Position numbers and translations under genes: made by a program
The notes under the pieces: generated by a model
The model's database searches: none
Told to the model about the DNA's origin: nothing
The model's input: the letters and a program-made list of their open reading frames with translations, nothing else
Assembly (NCBI RefSeq): GCF_900143515.1
Contig: NZ_FSQT01000002.1
Location: 1,923,501-1,987,500, forward strand
Length of the DNA: 64,000 bases
Origin: Micromonospora cremea
Lineage (GTDB): Bacteria > Actinomycetota > Actinomycetes > Mycobacteriales > Micromonosporaceae
Direction of reading: 5' to 3'
Part shown: one piece after another, positions 17,202-25,470 of the stretch
How positions within the stretch are numbered: the stretch's first letter is position 1
Layout: each line of letters starts with the position of its first letter

Positions 17202-19367
17202 GTGCGCCGTGAGGCGCTGTTGTTCGAGTGGAGGTGAAAGACCGCCACCGCCTGTCTGTCGCAGCAGGTGGGCGTAGCTGAGGGCAGCCTGCCGTGGGTG
17301 GTGCCGCGGAGGGTGGGAAGCAGCCCTGACAAAGCCGGGACGTGCCAGCACTGCCAGATGATGCGGGTCCGGCGAGCGAGACGAAGAGGAGTACGCGAGG
17401 AACCGGCGTCATTACGTCCCTTAATGGGTTACCGGCTCGAACCTGGTGGATGAGGGCCGGAGGGCGGTTATTCCCTGGTCGCCTGCGCGGGCGGGGAAGC
17501 TTCCGGGTTGGGCAGGATCGCGGGTCCGGGAGGCCACGGGGAAGGTCTGCGGCGTACCCGTGGCAAGGCCGTCAGGGGCAAAGTCGGGCTCCTCCTTCGA
17601 CGAACGAGCAGCAGTGAACACGGGAACCACCCGGTCGCGGTTCCCGACATCGCCGGTATCCAGCCGGAGGGTCGGGATAGGCGCACCGACCGCTGAACGG
17701 GCCGGGTGGGGCGGAGCCGCCGTAGTACTCCGAGCCGGGGAGAGCCCGGCACATGGGGAAGGGCGGCAGCGGTTACGCGAAGGGACGGATGCTGTAATGC
17801 CGCAAGACGCGCCGCCGAACGGCGACGCCCGCCCGGACGAGAGTCCGGTTCGGCGGGTAGCGGAGATGCAGGCCAAACTTCATCGTTGGGCGGCGGCCGA
17901 TCCCGGCCGCCGGTTCGATGACCTGTTCAACCTCGTGCACGACCCGGCGACGCTGATCATGGCGTTCGACCGGGTCGCCGGTAACCGGGGCGCCCGCACT
18001 CCCGGCGTCGACGGCCTGACCGTCGATCACGTCGAGGAGTCGATCGGCGTCCCGGGTTTCCTGACCGACCTGCGTGCCCAGTTGAAGGCGGGCACGTTCC
18101 GGCCGCTGCCGGTGCGGGAACGCAAGATCCCGAAGCCCGGCGGGTCGGGCAAGGTCCGCAAGCTCGGTATTCCGACCGTGGCGGACCGGGTCGTGCAGGC
18201 GGCGTTGAAGCTGGTGCTGGAGCCGATCTTCGAGGCCGACTTCGAGCCGGTCTCCTACGGCTTCCGACCCCAGCGGCGGGCCCAGGACGCGATCGCCGAC
18301 ATCCACCTCTACGGCACCAACGGGTACCGGTGGGTGCTCGACGCGGACATCGAAGCATGCTTCGACTCCATCGACCACACCGCGTTGATGGACCGCGTCC
18401 GAGCGAGGATGAAGGACAAACGCGTGCTGGCGCTGGTGAAGGCGTTCCTCAAAGCCGGAGTGCTCACCGAGCTCGGTGACCGGAGGAACACCCACACCGG
18501 CACGCCGCAGGGCGGCATCCTGTCTCCGCTGCTGGCCAACATCGCGTTGTCGGTGCTCGACGAGCATCTGACGGCGCCATGGAAGCCAGGCGAGGCGATG
18601 TCGACCAGCGGTCGCCGTAACTACCGGCGCAGCCGTGGGTTGCCGACGTGGCGGCTGGTCCGTTACGCCGACGACTTCGTGGTCCTGGTCCACGGGACCG
18701 AGGACCACATGGCGGCGCTGCGCGAGGACGTCGCCGCTGTGCTCGCCCCGCTGGGTCTGCGCTTGTCGCCGGCCAAGACGCGGATCGTGCACATGAGCGA
18801 CGGGTTCGACTTCCTCGGCTTCCACATCCGGTGGCGGCGCAAGCGAGGCTCGAACCGGTGGCACGTGTACACGTTCATCGCCCGGCGGCCGATCCGGTCG
18901 CTGAAGGCGAAGATCCGAGCACTGACCCGCAGGACATCACAGCAGGACCTGAGGTCCGTGCTGACCAGGCTCAACCAGGTCACGCACGGCTGGGCCACCT
19001 ACTTCCGGCACGCCGTCGCCAAGCACACCTTCCACACCCTGGATCGGTTCGCCTGGCAACGGCTGATCAGGATGCTCATGCACCGGCACCGCTGGAACTG
19101 GAAGGCCGTCCGCAAACGGTTCACCATGCCGACCGGCAGGTGGCTACCCATCACCGCAGACGGGACCGAGCACCGGCCGATAGCGGCCATCTCCGTGACC
19201 CGCTACCGCCGACGCGCGATCCCCGGCCCCTGGCCTGCACCCGACAACGCCTGACGACAGCAACCGTGGAGAGCCCGTTGCGCGGAGACGCGCACGGCGG
19301 GTTCGGCGAGCGGCCTGGAGAAACGGACCAGCAGCAACGCGGGCACCGCGCTCCAGGCCGACTCAAC
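17202..19367 (+). mobile_element. Complete group II intron with reverse transcriptase
   Basis: The 2166-nt intron begins with the consensus GTGCGCC. It has about 600 nt of ribozyme sequence before the maturase gene and a well-formed domain V at about 19276-19309 (GAGCCCGTTGCGC, loop GGAGA, then CGCGCACGGCGGGTTC). A domain VI stem (CGGCCTGGAG with CTCCAGGCCG) follows, and it ends in AAC before TAG. Removing it restores CTTCTGATCCNTAG, the tRNA-derived att core shared with 22031 and 43611, which fixes both ends. Confidence 0.85.
17797..19254 (+). CDS. ltrA: Group II intron reverse transcriptase/maturase
   Basis: This 485-residue protein has the reverse transcriptase blocks in order: RT1-2 (TPGVDGLTVDHVEE, RKIPKPGGSGKVRKLGIP), RT3 (ADIEACFDSIDH), RT4 (GTPQGGILSPLLANI), the catalytic YADD in LVRYADDFVVL and block 7 (FDFLGFHIRW). 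A maturase (X) domain follows from about residue 360 (HGWATYFRHAV). There is no HNH endonuclease domain at the C-terminus, so the intron probably moves by an endonuclease-independent route. The ATG at 17797 fits the family N-terminus; the open frame upstream is ribozyme sequence. Confidence 0.93.
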   Translation: MPQDAPPNGDARPDESPVRRVAEMQAKLHRWAAADPGRRFDDLFNLVHDPATLIMAFDRVAGNRGARTPGVDGLTVDHVEESIGVPGFLTDLRAQLKAGTFRPLPVRERKIPKPGGSGKVRKLGIPTVADRVVQAALKLVLEPIFEADFEPVSYGFRPQRRAQDAIADIHLYGTNGYRWVLDADIEACFDSIDHTALMDRVRARMKDKRVLALVKAFLKAGVLTELGDRRNTHTGTPQGGILSPLLANIALSVLDEHLTAPWKPGEAMSTSGRRNYRRSRGLPTWRLVRYADDFVVLVHGTEDHMAALREDVAAVLAPLGLRLSPAKTRIVHMSDGFDFLGFHIRWRRKRGSNRWHVYTFIARRPIRSLKAKIRALTRRTSQQDLRSVLTRLNQVTHGWATYFRHAVAKHTFHTLDRFAWQRLIRMLMHRHRWNWKAVRKRFTMPTGRWLPITADGTEHRPIAAISVTRYRRRAIPGPWPAPDNA

Positions 19368-19703
19368 TAGATTCCCAAGACCATGTCCATGCCGTCCGGC
19401 CGGTCCGCCTCGTCCTGGTCCTCAGACGCCCGGTAACTCGATCCGTTCCGGTCCGTCCGGCCCAGTTCGCCCCGGTGGCTCCCACGTGTGGCTCCCAGGC
19501 TGTCAGCTTAGGAATCGCACAGATCGGACTCTGGTACCGCGTTTCGCCGGGTCGGCACAGCCCCGGTTGGCCTGGTTCACTCTGAGGTCACACCAGCCTA
19601 TGGCTCGTGGGTGGCCCGCCGGCTTGTGCAAACGGATCGGCAAGTGACTACTACACTCCCCAACCCCTTGCCCAACATGAGCGTTGGCAAAGAACATTGA
19701 CCC
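19368..19703. other. Left end of the decayed element: rest of att core and arm-type repeats
   Basis: After the intron the att core resumes with TAG. About 105 nt further on, GTGGCTCCCA occurs twice (19475-19484 and 19488-19497). The same pair lies near this element's other end at 21930-21951, so these are probable integrase arm-binding sites. Otherwise no gene was seen before 19704. Confidence 0.55.
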
Positions 19704-21071
19704 ATGGACGCGGATGTGGTGATTGCCGGATGTGGACCGGTCGGAGCGGTGCTCGCCGCACTGCTCGGCGACCGTGGCATCCGCGTCGTCGTTGTGGACC
19801 CGGCGTCCGACGCCCGGTCTGGGCCGCACGCCCACCCGCGGGCGGCGGTCCTCGACTCGCACGTGCAGCGGATCCTCCGCCGCATTGACGGCCTAGACGA
19901 CTGGGACGAGTGGGCGACGCCGTTGCGCCGTTCGCAACTGCTCGGCCCCGATCGCCGCCCGCTGCTGACGCTTCGCCTGGCGGATGGCGTCCCGGCTGGC
20001 GTCATGCTCGACCAGCCCCGCCTGGAGCGGGCACTACGCGACCGACTGGCGCGGATGCCCACGGTGCACCTCCACACCGGTCGGTCGGTGACGGCGCTCG
20101 AGCAGTCGGGCGACATCGTCGCCGTCACGCTCGACGACGGCTCGACGCTGACCGCCTCGTGGCTCGTCGGCTGCGACGGGGCGTCGAGCACCGTGCGGGG
20201 CCTCATCGGGGCCTCCTATGACGGCGTCAGCTACCCGGAGCCGTGGCTGGTGGTCGACGCCCGCACCGATGAGCCCAACACTGGCGAGCCGACGTTCTCC
20301 CACGTGCTCGACCCGGCCCGGCCGATGGTGACGTTCGAGCGACCCGGCGTTCGGAGGTGGGAGTGGATGCTGCTGCCCGACGAGGACCCGGTCGGCATGG
20401 TGGCGCGGATTGACGAGCTAATCCAGCCATGGGCGGATCCCGCGGCGCTGCGGGTCGAGCGGGCCGCGGTGTTCACGTTCCATGCCCGTACGGCCTCGGC
20501 ATGGCGCCGCGGCCGCGTGCTGCTCGCCGGCGACGCCGCGCACTCGATGCCGCCGTTCACCGGTCAGGGCCTCGGCGCCGGCCTACGCGATGTCGCGACC
20601 CTGTCCTGGCTGCTGGCCGACGCGCCCGGCGACGTGGACCGCTACGAGCGCGAGCGGCGGCCGGCCGTGGCGCGGATGACCCGCACGGCGTTACTCACCG
20701 GCCGGGTCATGCTCGGCCGCAACCGTTTCACGGCAGCCGCGCTGCGCGGGTTGGTGCGGACCGCAGGGATGCTCCCAGGCCTCGACGCGCGCGTAGCCAG
20801 GGCAGCCGCAGCGCCTGAGCGCCTCCCCGACGGCACCCGGCAGCTGCCCGATGCCCCGCTCGTCGTTGACGGCCGGCGCACCAACCTCGACGCGCTGCTG
20901 GGCAACCGGTGGGGCGTTATCTGCGGCGAGGCCGGCAGCCTCGACCCCGGCACCAGGGCGTGGCTCACCACGCACGGCGCCGTCTTCGCCGACGTGGATA
21001 GGTTTGCAAAAGGGCAAGCGACGATCGTGCGCCCCGACCGCTTCATCGCGACCACCGTCCCGTTCGCCTGA
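19704..21071 (+). CDS. FAD-dependent aromatic-type monooxygenase
   Basis: The 455-residue protein is a class A flavin monooxygenase. It has the Rossmann dinucleotide motif at residues 5-15 (VVIAGCGPVGAV), the DG motif (VGCDGASSTVRG, about 155) and the second FAD motif (RVLLAGDAAHSMPPFTGQG, about 270). The C-terminal thioredoxin-like tail resembles 3-(3-hydroxyphenyl)propionate or polyketide hydroxylases (MhpA/PgaE type). The substrate is unknown: there are no pathway genes beside it. It is cargo of the left, decayed integrative element. Confidence 0.88.
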   Translation: MDADVVIAGCGPVGAVLAALLGDRGIRVVVVDPASDARSGPHAHPRAAVLDSHVQRILRRIDGLDDWDEWATPLRRSQLLGPDRRPLLTLRLADGVPAGVMLDQPRLERALRDRLARMPTVHLHTGRSVTALEQSGDIVAVTLDDGSTLTASWLVGCDGASSTVRGLIGASYDGVSYPEPWLVVDARTDEPNTGEPTFSHVLDPARPMVTFERPGVRRWEWMLLPDEDPVGMVARIDELIQPWADPAALRVERAAVFTFHARTASAWRRGRVLLAGDAAHSMPPFTGQGLGAGLRDVATLSWLLADAPGDVDRYERERRPAVARMTRTALLTGRVMLGRNRFTAAALRGLVRTAGMLPGLDARVARAAAAPERLPDGTRQLPDAPLVVDGRRTNLDALLGNRWGVICGEAGSLDPGTRAWLTTHGAVFADVDRFAKGQATIVRPDRFIATTVPFA

Positions 21072-21078
21072 GGGGCAT

Positions 21079-21150
21079 CGTCACCTCAGGTCGGAGTCCT
21101 GCGGGCCGTCGAGGACGGCGACGAAACCGTACGCCGGGTAGATCGTCCGC
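21079..21150 (-). pseudogene. Possible C-terminal fragment of an unidentified protein
   Basis: On the minus strand a frame ending at about 21086 reads RRTIYPAYGFVAVLDGPQDS, then DLR and stop. It looks like a real protein C-terminus facing the monooxygenase, but nothing upstream continues it. Origin unknown. Confidence 0.25.
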
Positions 21151-21266
21151 CGCCCATGACCGTGACTATGAACCACGATGCTCGGCTATTTCATCCTCGG
21201 ACCGGGCGAGCAGCCACAGATCGCCTTCCTCGAGGGCTGACGATGCCGCTCGTCGCGCACGAGCCG

Positions 21267-21505
21267 TCAGGTGGACCAAGACATCGCCTCGATCGGCCTG
21301 GCCAACTTTCAGTTCCACGACCTGCGGCACACCGCAAACACCCTCGCCGCCGCCTCCGGGGCCAGCACACGGGAGCTGATGCACCGCACGGGACATGCCA
21401 GCATGCGCACTGTTGATCTACCAGCACGCTACCAGCGAGCGTGACCGCGAGATCGCCCGCGCAATGGAACGCCGCATCGCCGGAGAGGGCCGACGCCGAC
21501 CGTGA
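21267..21505 (+). pseudogene. Frameshifted C-terminal fragment of a tyrosine integrase (tRNA-Gly type)
   Basis: The fragment shows the catalytic HxLRH box (FQFHDLRHTANTLAAASG) and the second His region (ELMHRTGHASMR). Near 21411 it shifts frame and continues LIYQHATSERDREIARAMER to the stop at 21505, which would contain the catalytic Tyr. The N-terminal two thirds are missing. Directly downstream lie two TGGCACGC repeats, a hairpin and a tRNA-Gly 3' fragment, the layout of an integrase beside its own attachment site. Confidence 0.75.
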
Positions 21506-21506
21506 A

Positions 21507-21525
21507 TGGCACGCGGGTGGCACGC
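21507..21525. repeat. Paired TGGCACGC direct repeats beside the tRNA-Gly integrase relic
   Basis: TGGCACGC occurs at 21507-21514 and 21518-21525, right after the integrase stop. The position and 11-nt spacing parallel the paired repeats near the ends of the two tRNA-Arg elements, so these may be arm sites of a third integrase. Confidence 0.4.
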
Positions 21526-21548
21526 AAGATCCCACAAGGGGGAGAAGC

Positions 21549-21591
21549 GAAGGGCCCAGGTGCCGCGGTCATGCGGTCTACCTGGGCCTTC
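21549..21591. terminator. Hairpin between integrase relic and tRNA-Gly fragment
   Basis: AGGGCCCAGGT (21551-21561) pairs with ACCTGGGCCTT (21580-21590), an 11-base stem with one mismatch. It fits a terminator for either the integrase or the original tRNA. Confidence 0.6.
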
Positions 21592-21596
21592 GTGGG

Positions 21597-21640
21597 TGGA
21601 GCGGGCGACGGGAATCGAACCCGCACCGTCAGTTTGGAAG
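21597..21640 (-). other. 3' fragment of a tRNA-Gly gene (att remnant)
   Basis: Read on the minus strand, the 44 bases match the 3' part of a bacterial tRNA-Gly, from the anticodon (TCC) through GTGCGGGTTCGATTCCCG to GCCCGCTCCA with an encoded CCA. The 5' half is absent. It is probably the attachment core of an element that used tRNA-Gly. Confidence 0.7.
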
Positions 21641-21717
21641 AGCGTGCTCAAGCGGTCGCGATGTCCGAAACGCCTGCGGGCGGCGGCCGGCCCGTCGGCT
21701 TTCGGCGCTGTGTAGGC

Positions 21718-21980
21718 GTGCCGGGCTCGGGCACTGGCACCCGCACGAGCTCCGCCATTCCGGGGCCTCATTGAGGCTGGCTCAGGGCAACCCGCTGCAC
21801 GTCGTTTCGGAAGTGCTCGGACACACTTCAATTGCGATCACGAAGGATGTGTACGGGCATTTGATGGAGGGCGACCGCCGCTCGGCTGCGGAGGCCATGT
21901 CCCGCGCGCTGTTCGGGCAGCGAGGCACCGTGGCTCCCAGCGTGGCTCCCATGTGCATCCAGGTGCTGACCTCGGCGGAC
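21718..21980 (+). pseudogene. C-terminal fragment of a second tyrosine integrase (tRNA-Arg type)
   Basis: The frame shows the catalytic boxes HPHELRHSGASLRLAQG, EVLGHTSIAITKDVYGHL (with the candidate catalytic Tyr) and ends near SRALFGQ. The N-terminus is missing; the 5' side is fused to the tRNA-Gly fragment. Two GTGGCTCCCA repeats at 21930-21951 lie at its end, 80 nt before the tRNA-Arg att core at 22031. This is the layout of the intact integrase at 42305, so it was probably the integrase of the left element. Confidence 0.75.
21930..21951. repeat. Arm-type direct repeats, right end of left element
   Basis: GTGGCTCCCA at 21930-21939 and 21942-21951, matching the pair at 19475-19497 near the other end of the same element. 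Confidence 0.55.
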
Positions 21981-22030
21981 GCGAAGAGCGCCCGACCCTG
22001 CCGTTCTGGCTGGTCGGGGGCTCTTTCCTG

Positions 22031-22077
22031 CTCTGTGCGCCCGAAGGGATTCGAACCCCTAACCTTCTGATCCGTAG
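22031..22077. other. att core copy B (junction of the two tandem elements)
   Basis: A 47-base stretch from CTCTGTGCGCCCG to CTGATCCGTAG repeats 43611-43657 with a single mismatch. It corresponds to the 3' half of tRNA-Arg(ACG). It is the right end of the decayed element and the left end of the intact one. Confidence 0.85.
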
Positions 22078-22174
22078 GTCGAGGCGGGAGGCCCGCACTC
22101 TTTCGCCACGGCACGTTCTCGCAGGTCAAGGACGAGCGCGTATGTTGGCGGGCTTCAGCGATCGAGCGGCTCGC

Positions 22175-22193
22175 GCTACATCTTTTGCTACAC
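22175..22193. repeat. Arm-type direct repeats, left end of right element
   Basis: GCTACAT at 22175 and GCTACAC at 22187 (12-nt spacing), 97 nt inside the att core. The same pair with the same spacing is at 43523-43541 near the other end. Confidence 0.55.
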
Positions 22194-22292
22194 GGCGATT
22201 CACATGGGACGACATGCGCAATCTCGTCCAGCTCGATGAAGCGTCGGGGAACCGGGTGCGTGGACGCGTCCGTGACCGTACTCGACGTGCCT

Positions 22293-22568
22293 TCAGGTCG
22301 GGCGGTGGACGTTGGCGTCTCGGGCGCGGGCTACGGCCTGGGCCCGGTGTTCGACGCCAGATTTGAGCAGCACGTTGGAGACGTGGTTCTGCACCGTCTT
22401 AGGGCTGATCTCACCGTGCTGCCCGGCGAGCACCCCGAGCGCATCGGCCGCGCCGGCGCCCAGAAGCACCCAGCCCACCGCCAGCCAGGCCGGGCTGCGG
22501 GTCAGCCACCAGCCCGCCCCGGCCAGCAGCAGCCCGTGGCTGACATTGCCGACGAGCTCCCAGTCCAT
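22293..22568 (-). pseudogene. Fused relic of a two-component system (membrane segment plus LuxR HTH)
   Basis: The 91-codon frame joins a hydrophobic segment (GLLLAGAGWWLTRSPAWLAVG) like a sensor-kinase membrane region to a LuxR recognition helix (ISPKTVQNHVSNVLLKSGV) and its C-terminal tail RAQAVARARDA. The turn that should precede the recognition helix is missing. A deletion between a kinase and its response regulator would produce this. Unlikely to be functional. Confidence 0.55.
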
Positions 22569-22968
22569 CGCCCGGCCCGGCGGACAGGGTCAGAGCCGCG
22601 CTGGCCAGGGTGATGGCACGGCGGTGGCCACGGTGATCGCCGCGACCGGCAGCCGCCTGACGACACGCCCCCTGCCCGCGAGTGGCGTTGGTCTGTGACG
22701 GGCGGTACAGCCGGCGCAACCCGGACGGGCGGGCTGCGTTAGCACCTGGCGACCTGCTGGAGATCTCATCGGCGCTGCGGGTTTCTGGATCTACCGACGA
22801 TGGCTCAGGCGCCCGCGTCGCTGACTTGGGAGCATGAATGCCCGGACAAGGTCGCCTAGCCGGACTTGTCACCCCCGTCCCAAGACTGATCTGTCTTGGA
22901 GGTCCTGGGATCGGGCAGACCGTGCGGGCGTACAAATCCGGCGCATGAATGTCGAGGGTGCTCGCGGG
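22569..22968. other. Degenerate stretch, no intact gene
   Basis: The 400 bases upstream of the two-component relic hold only short mixed-frame pieces, some hydrophobic on the minus strand, which may be more of the broken sensor kinase. No feature could be supported. Confidence 0.4.
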
Positions 22969-23844
22969 TCACTGGCGGCGGACGTATATGACGAGGCCGA
23001 CGGCGAGGCCGACGGCGACGAGGCCGGCCAAGGCGACGAGGCCCACCCCGATCAGCAGAAGCGGTGAGAAGACGGCGTTCCTCACGACCGCCGCGGTGTT
23101 GGCGTCAGTGTCGTTGGCGGAGGTGTTGCCGCTGCCGACGGCGGTGGCGCTGGGCCTGCTGCCGACGGCGGTGGCGCTGGGCCTGCTGCTCGGCGTGGCG
23201 CTGGGCCTGCTGCTCGGCGTGGCGCTGGGCCTGCTGCTCGGCGTGGCGTCGGGCCTGGTGGTCGCGGCGTGCGGCCTGGTGGTAGCGGCGGGCTTGGGCG
23301 CCACCTCGGGTGGCGGTGGCCGGTTCGAGATGTGGATCTCACCACGCGCCGCCGGGTCCCCTCCCTCACAGTGCTGCTCGAACGTAGCGTCGAAGGTCTG
23401 CACATAGCCTCGGGGACCGAAAACCGCTTTGATGATGGTGAAGGAGCCGGTCAGCTCGTTGCATCCCCGCCCTTCGCCACTCAGGTCCAGGCCGGGGCCG
23501 GTCCCGTTGAACGGGTGCCGGTGCGCGGCGGTATAGGTGCGCGGGACGAGAACCTGCGTGCCCGGTGCGTCGAAGGTGAGGGTCCACCAGTCGCCGTTGT
23601 AGGCGTTGACCGAGATGCTGACCGTGCTACCGGTCGAGCTGGAGACGGTCAACGCGTCGCCGTTGCTGGTGGAGTACGAGTACGACTTACCTTGGCTGAT
23701 GTAGTCACCGCTGTCCCCGTTGAAGCTTAGAGACCCGGTGGCCACTGTCTGTGCATGGGCCGTGCCGGCCACGAGTAGGCCACCAACGGCCGCCGTGAGC
23801 GACAGGGCAGCGGCCAGGACGCGCCGCCGCCATAGCATCTTCAT
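22969..23844 (-). CDS. Membrane-anchored surface protein with Ser/Pro repeat stalk
   Basis: This 291-residue protein starts at the ATG at 23844, which follows GGGGAGG. It has a signal peptide (RRRVLAAALSLTAAVGGLLV, ending AHA), a beta-rich exported domain of about 150 residues with one Cys pair, and a repeated linker (TTRPHAATTRPDA, then RPSATPSS three times and RPSATAVGS twice). A C-terminal helix (LLLIGVGLVALAGLVAVGLA) and a basic tail complete it. It lacks an LPXTG motif, so it is held by the helix. Function unknown; it is cargo of the right element. Confidence 0.8.
   Translation of the reverse strand: MKMLWRRRVLAAALSLTAAVGGLLVAGTAHAQTVATGSLSFNGDSGDYISQGKSYSYSTSNGDALTVSSSTGSTVSISVNAYNGDWWTLTFDAPGTQVLVPRTYTAAHRHPFNGTGPGLDLSGEGRGCNELTGSFTIIKAVFGPRGYVQTFDATFEQHCEGGDPAARGEIHISNRPPPPEVAPKPAATTRPHAATTRPDATPSSRPSATPSSRPSATPSSRPSATAVGSRPSATAVGSGNTSANDTDANTAAVVRNAVFSPLLLIGVGLVALAGLVAVGLAVGLVIYVRRQ
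23134..23262. repeat. Tandem repeats encoding the stalk of the surface protein
   Basis: Units of about 24 nt (core GTGGCGCTGGGCCTGCTG) repeat five or six times without unique spacers, encoding the RPSA repeats of the surface protein. Such arrays change length by slippage. Confidence 0.75.
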
Positions 23845-24118
23845 GCTCTGCCTCCCCACGTGGATGACCGTGTTTTGTCGCGGGGTGCATGGCGTCGGCC
23901 AGTAGCCCGGCCTCGACCGGCACGGTCGGTGCGAGCGGCCTGTTCCCAGCTAGGGCTACGGAACCAACAACCTCTCGCCACCGGCACTTCCTCACCCCGA
24001 CTAAACCGGCGCTGCGCACAGTCCAGCCGTCCGAATATGATCCAAACCAGCACTAGATCAGACACTCCGTCAAGACCTGGTGTCAAGGATCGTGTGAACC
24101 GCCCCGCATCTGGTGGAG

Positions 24119-24247
24119 TCAGACTGTGACCAGGGCTTGCTGGTCGGGGTGGTGGCGAGCGTAGAACATCGATTCGTACCGTCGACGAGGTGGGTGGTGA
24201 AGCGGATCGACGTGTATCCGGCATCCGAATGGTGGATCAGCCCCGTC
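24119..24247 (-). pseudogene. IS3-type transposase fragment
   Basis: On the minus strand the frame reads GLIHHSDAGYTSIRFTTHLV, the conserved block around the second catalytic Asp of IS3-family (rve-type DDE) transposases, normally 'IHHSDAGSQYTSIRF'. Two residues (SQ) are missing and only about 40 codons survive. It shows past insertion-sequence activity within the island. Confidence 0.7.
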
Positions 24248-24278
24248 TCGACGGCTACCAGCGCCAGTAGCCGGGTCC

Positions 24279-24747
24279 GGCAAACACGAACGCCCCCACC
24301 ACCTCACGGCAGCGGGGGCGTTCCGGTGAAGGTCAGGCGTCGAAGCGGACCCGACGGCGGCGCGCCACCACCAGCGCCACGCCAGCCAGCACCGCGATCA
24401 CACCGACGGCGCCGAGCGCAGTGGCGTTGACACCGGTGACGGGAAGGCCGCCGCCCGCGCCCGGCGCGGGGCTGGTGGTCGGCAGGGCGGTGTTCGGCTT
24501 GAGGGGGTTGGACTCGCAGCCAAACCCCGGCGTGCCCCTGTTGCCGTCCAGGCCCCACGGGTCGTTGTTGACGTCCACCAACGTGACCCGGTACTTCACG
24601 TCAGAGCAGTTAACCGTGCCGGGAGGGTTGGGGAAGTCGGCGCACAGGTTCTGCGTAGTGCCGGTGTAGACGTACGCCTCGCAGTCGCGCGGCTCCGCGG
24701 GCTGGATGGTCGGCGGGGTGGTCGGCGTCTTCGTCGGTTCGGCGCCC
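24279..24747 (-). pseudogene. LPXTG/excalibur-type surface protein remnant (copy 2, inverted)
   Basis: The frame is open from the linker (EPTKTPTTPP) through the Cys-containing segment (CEAYVYTGTTQNLCADF, DPWGLDGNRGTPGFGC), the LPVTG sortase motif, a membrane helix and the RRRRVRFDA tail, stop at 24333. It matches the frameshifted copy at 1310-1816 in inverted orientation, including the terminator. Homology stops at about 24747; upstream codons are unrelated and there is no signal peptide, so this copy is N-terminally truncated although its C-terminal part is intact. Confidence 0.75.
24289..24322. terminator. Hairpin terminator after copy 2
   Basis: AACGCCCCC and GGGGGCGTT, the same stem as at 1773-1806 in inverse orientation. 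Confidence 0.7.
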
Positions 24748-24799
24748 AGTCGCCGATGCGGTCGCGGGGCCGCACGGCGCGGGTAGAACGCGGCTGAGG

Positions 24800-24821
24800 C
24801 CCGGACCGCCAACGGTCCGGG
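24800..24821 (-). terminator. Hairpin after the frameshifted minus-strand fragment
   Basis: CCCGGACCG (24800-24808), loop CCAA, CGGTCCGGG (24813-24821): a perfect 9-bp stem 16 nt beyond the stop at 24838. Confidence 0.6.
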
Positions 24822-24837
24822 ACCCAGCGTGCGCCTG

Positions 24838-25025
24838 TCACTTCCGGTCGCCGTACTCCTCGCTGTGCCGCCGCGACCACTCATCCAACTCCGCGCGCGA
24901 CATCTTCCGCGACAGAGTCTTCTCCGGGCCACGATCCGTCCTCCGTCTTCTTCCACGGCAGGGTCTGACCCGCCACATGCCCGGCCCGCTTGGAGCCCAG
25001 GGCCGGGAGATTCCACCCGGCGAGG
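24838..25025 (-). pseudogene. Frameshifted C-terminal fragment of an unidentified protein
   Basis: The minus strand reads GWNLPALGSKRAGHVAGQTL, then PWKKTEDGSWP. After a one-base slip near 24926 it continues EKTLSRKMSRAELDEWSRRH to a stop at 24838. The composition and a following hairpin look like a genuine gene end. No family is recognised, and no N-terminus is present. Confidence 0.35.
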
Positions 25026-25038
25026 CTTCGCCGGTGCT

Positions 25039-25063
25039 GCAGGAGACGTGGGAGATCGAGAAC
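25039..25063. repeat. 25-nt direct repeat, left copy
   Basis: GCAGGAGACGTGGGAGATCG continuing to AGAAC is repeated exactly at 31686-31710. The two copies bracket the CHAT-NB-ARC and EVE nuclease genes. Confidence 0.7.
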
Positions 25064-25470
25064 GGTTACGCGGTGAGCGGGACCGTCAACTGACACGATG
25101 ACGACGCCGCTGCTGGGCTAAACGCGCTATGCATTGAGCCTGACGTGCGAGGCAACCGCGACGGACGCCGGCACCGTGAAGACCACGGTGAAGAACCGCC
25201 TGTAACCGCATCCAGCCCGGACAGGGAGCACCCCGCCCGCCCCTAAGGGTGGGCGGGGCCGCTTCATACTCGCCGTGATCGAAACCGCCCCGATATCAAG
25301 GACCACGCCCCTTGTGGGATCGCTCGGTAGATGTCGTCGGGTGGTCGTCATTGATCGGCGCCTGTTGAGGTCCATCCCGCGGCGCAGATGTTGGCCTGTC
25401 GGATTTCCTACCCCTCGCGGCCTGCCCAGGCTTGATCGGCCATCCTCTACTGACGGTGGGGAGGTTCACG
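25064..25470. other. Upstream region of the CHAT gene, with a terminator
   Basis: A strong hairpin, CCCCGCCCGCCCC (25231-25243) with its complement up to 25258, closes whatever was transcribed from the left; only a 27-codon open tail (ending TVKTTVKNRL at 25205) precedes it. The CHAT gene promoter should lie between 25259 and 25460; no consensus stood out. Confidence 0.5.

Noticed and set aside
17446..17796. N-terminal extension of the intron reverse transcriptase
   Set aside because: The sequence belongs to the ribozyme part of the intron; the family N-terminus begins near 17797.
23134..23262. Possible CRISPR array
   Set aside because: The repeats are directly joined with no unique spacers and encode Ser/Pro repeats of the surface protein.
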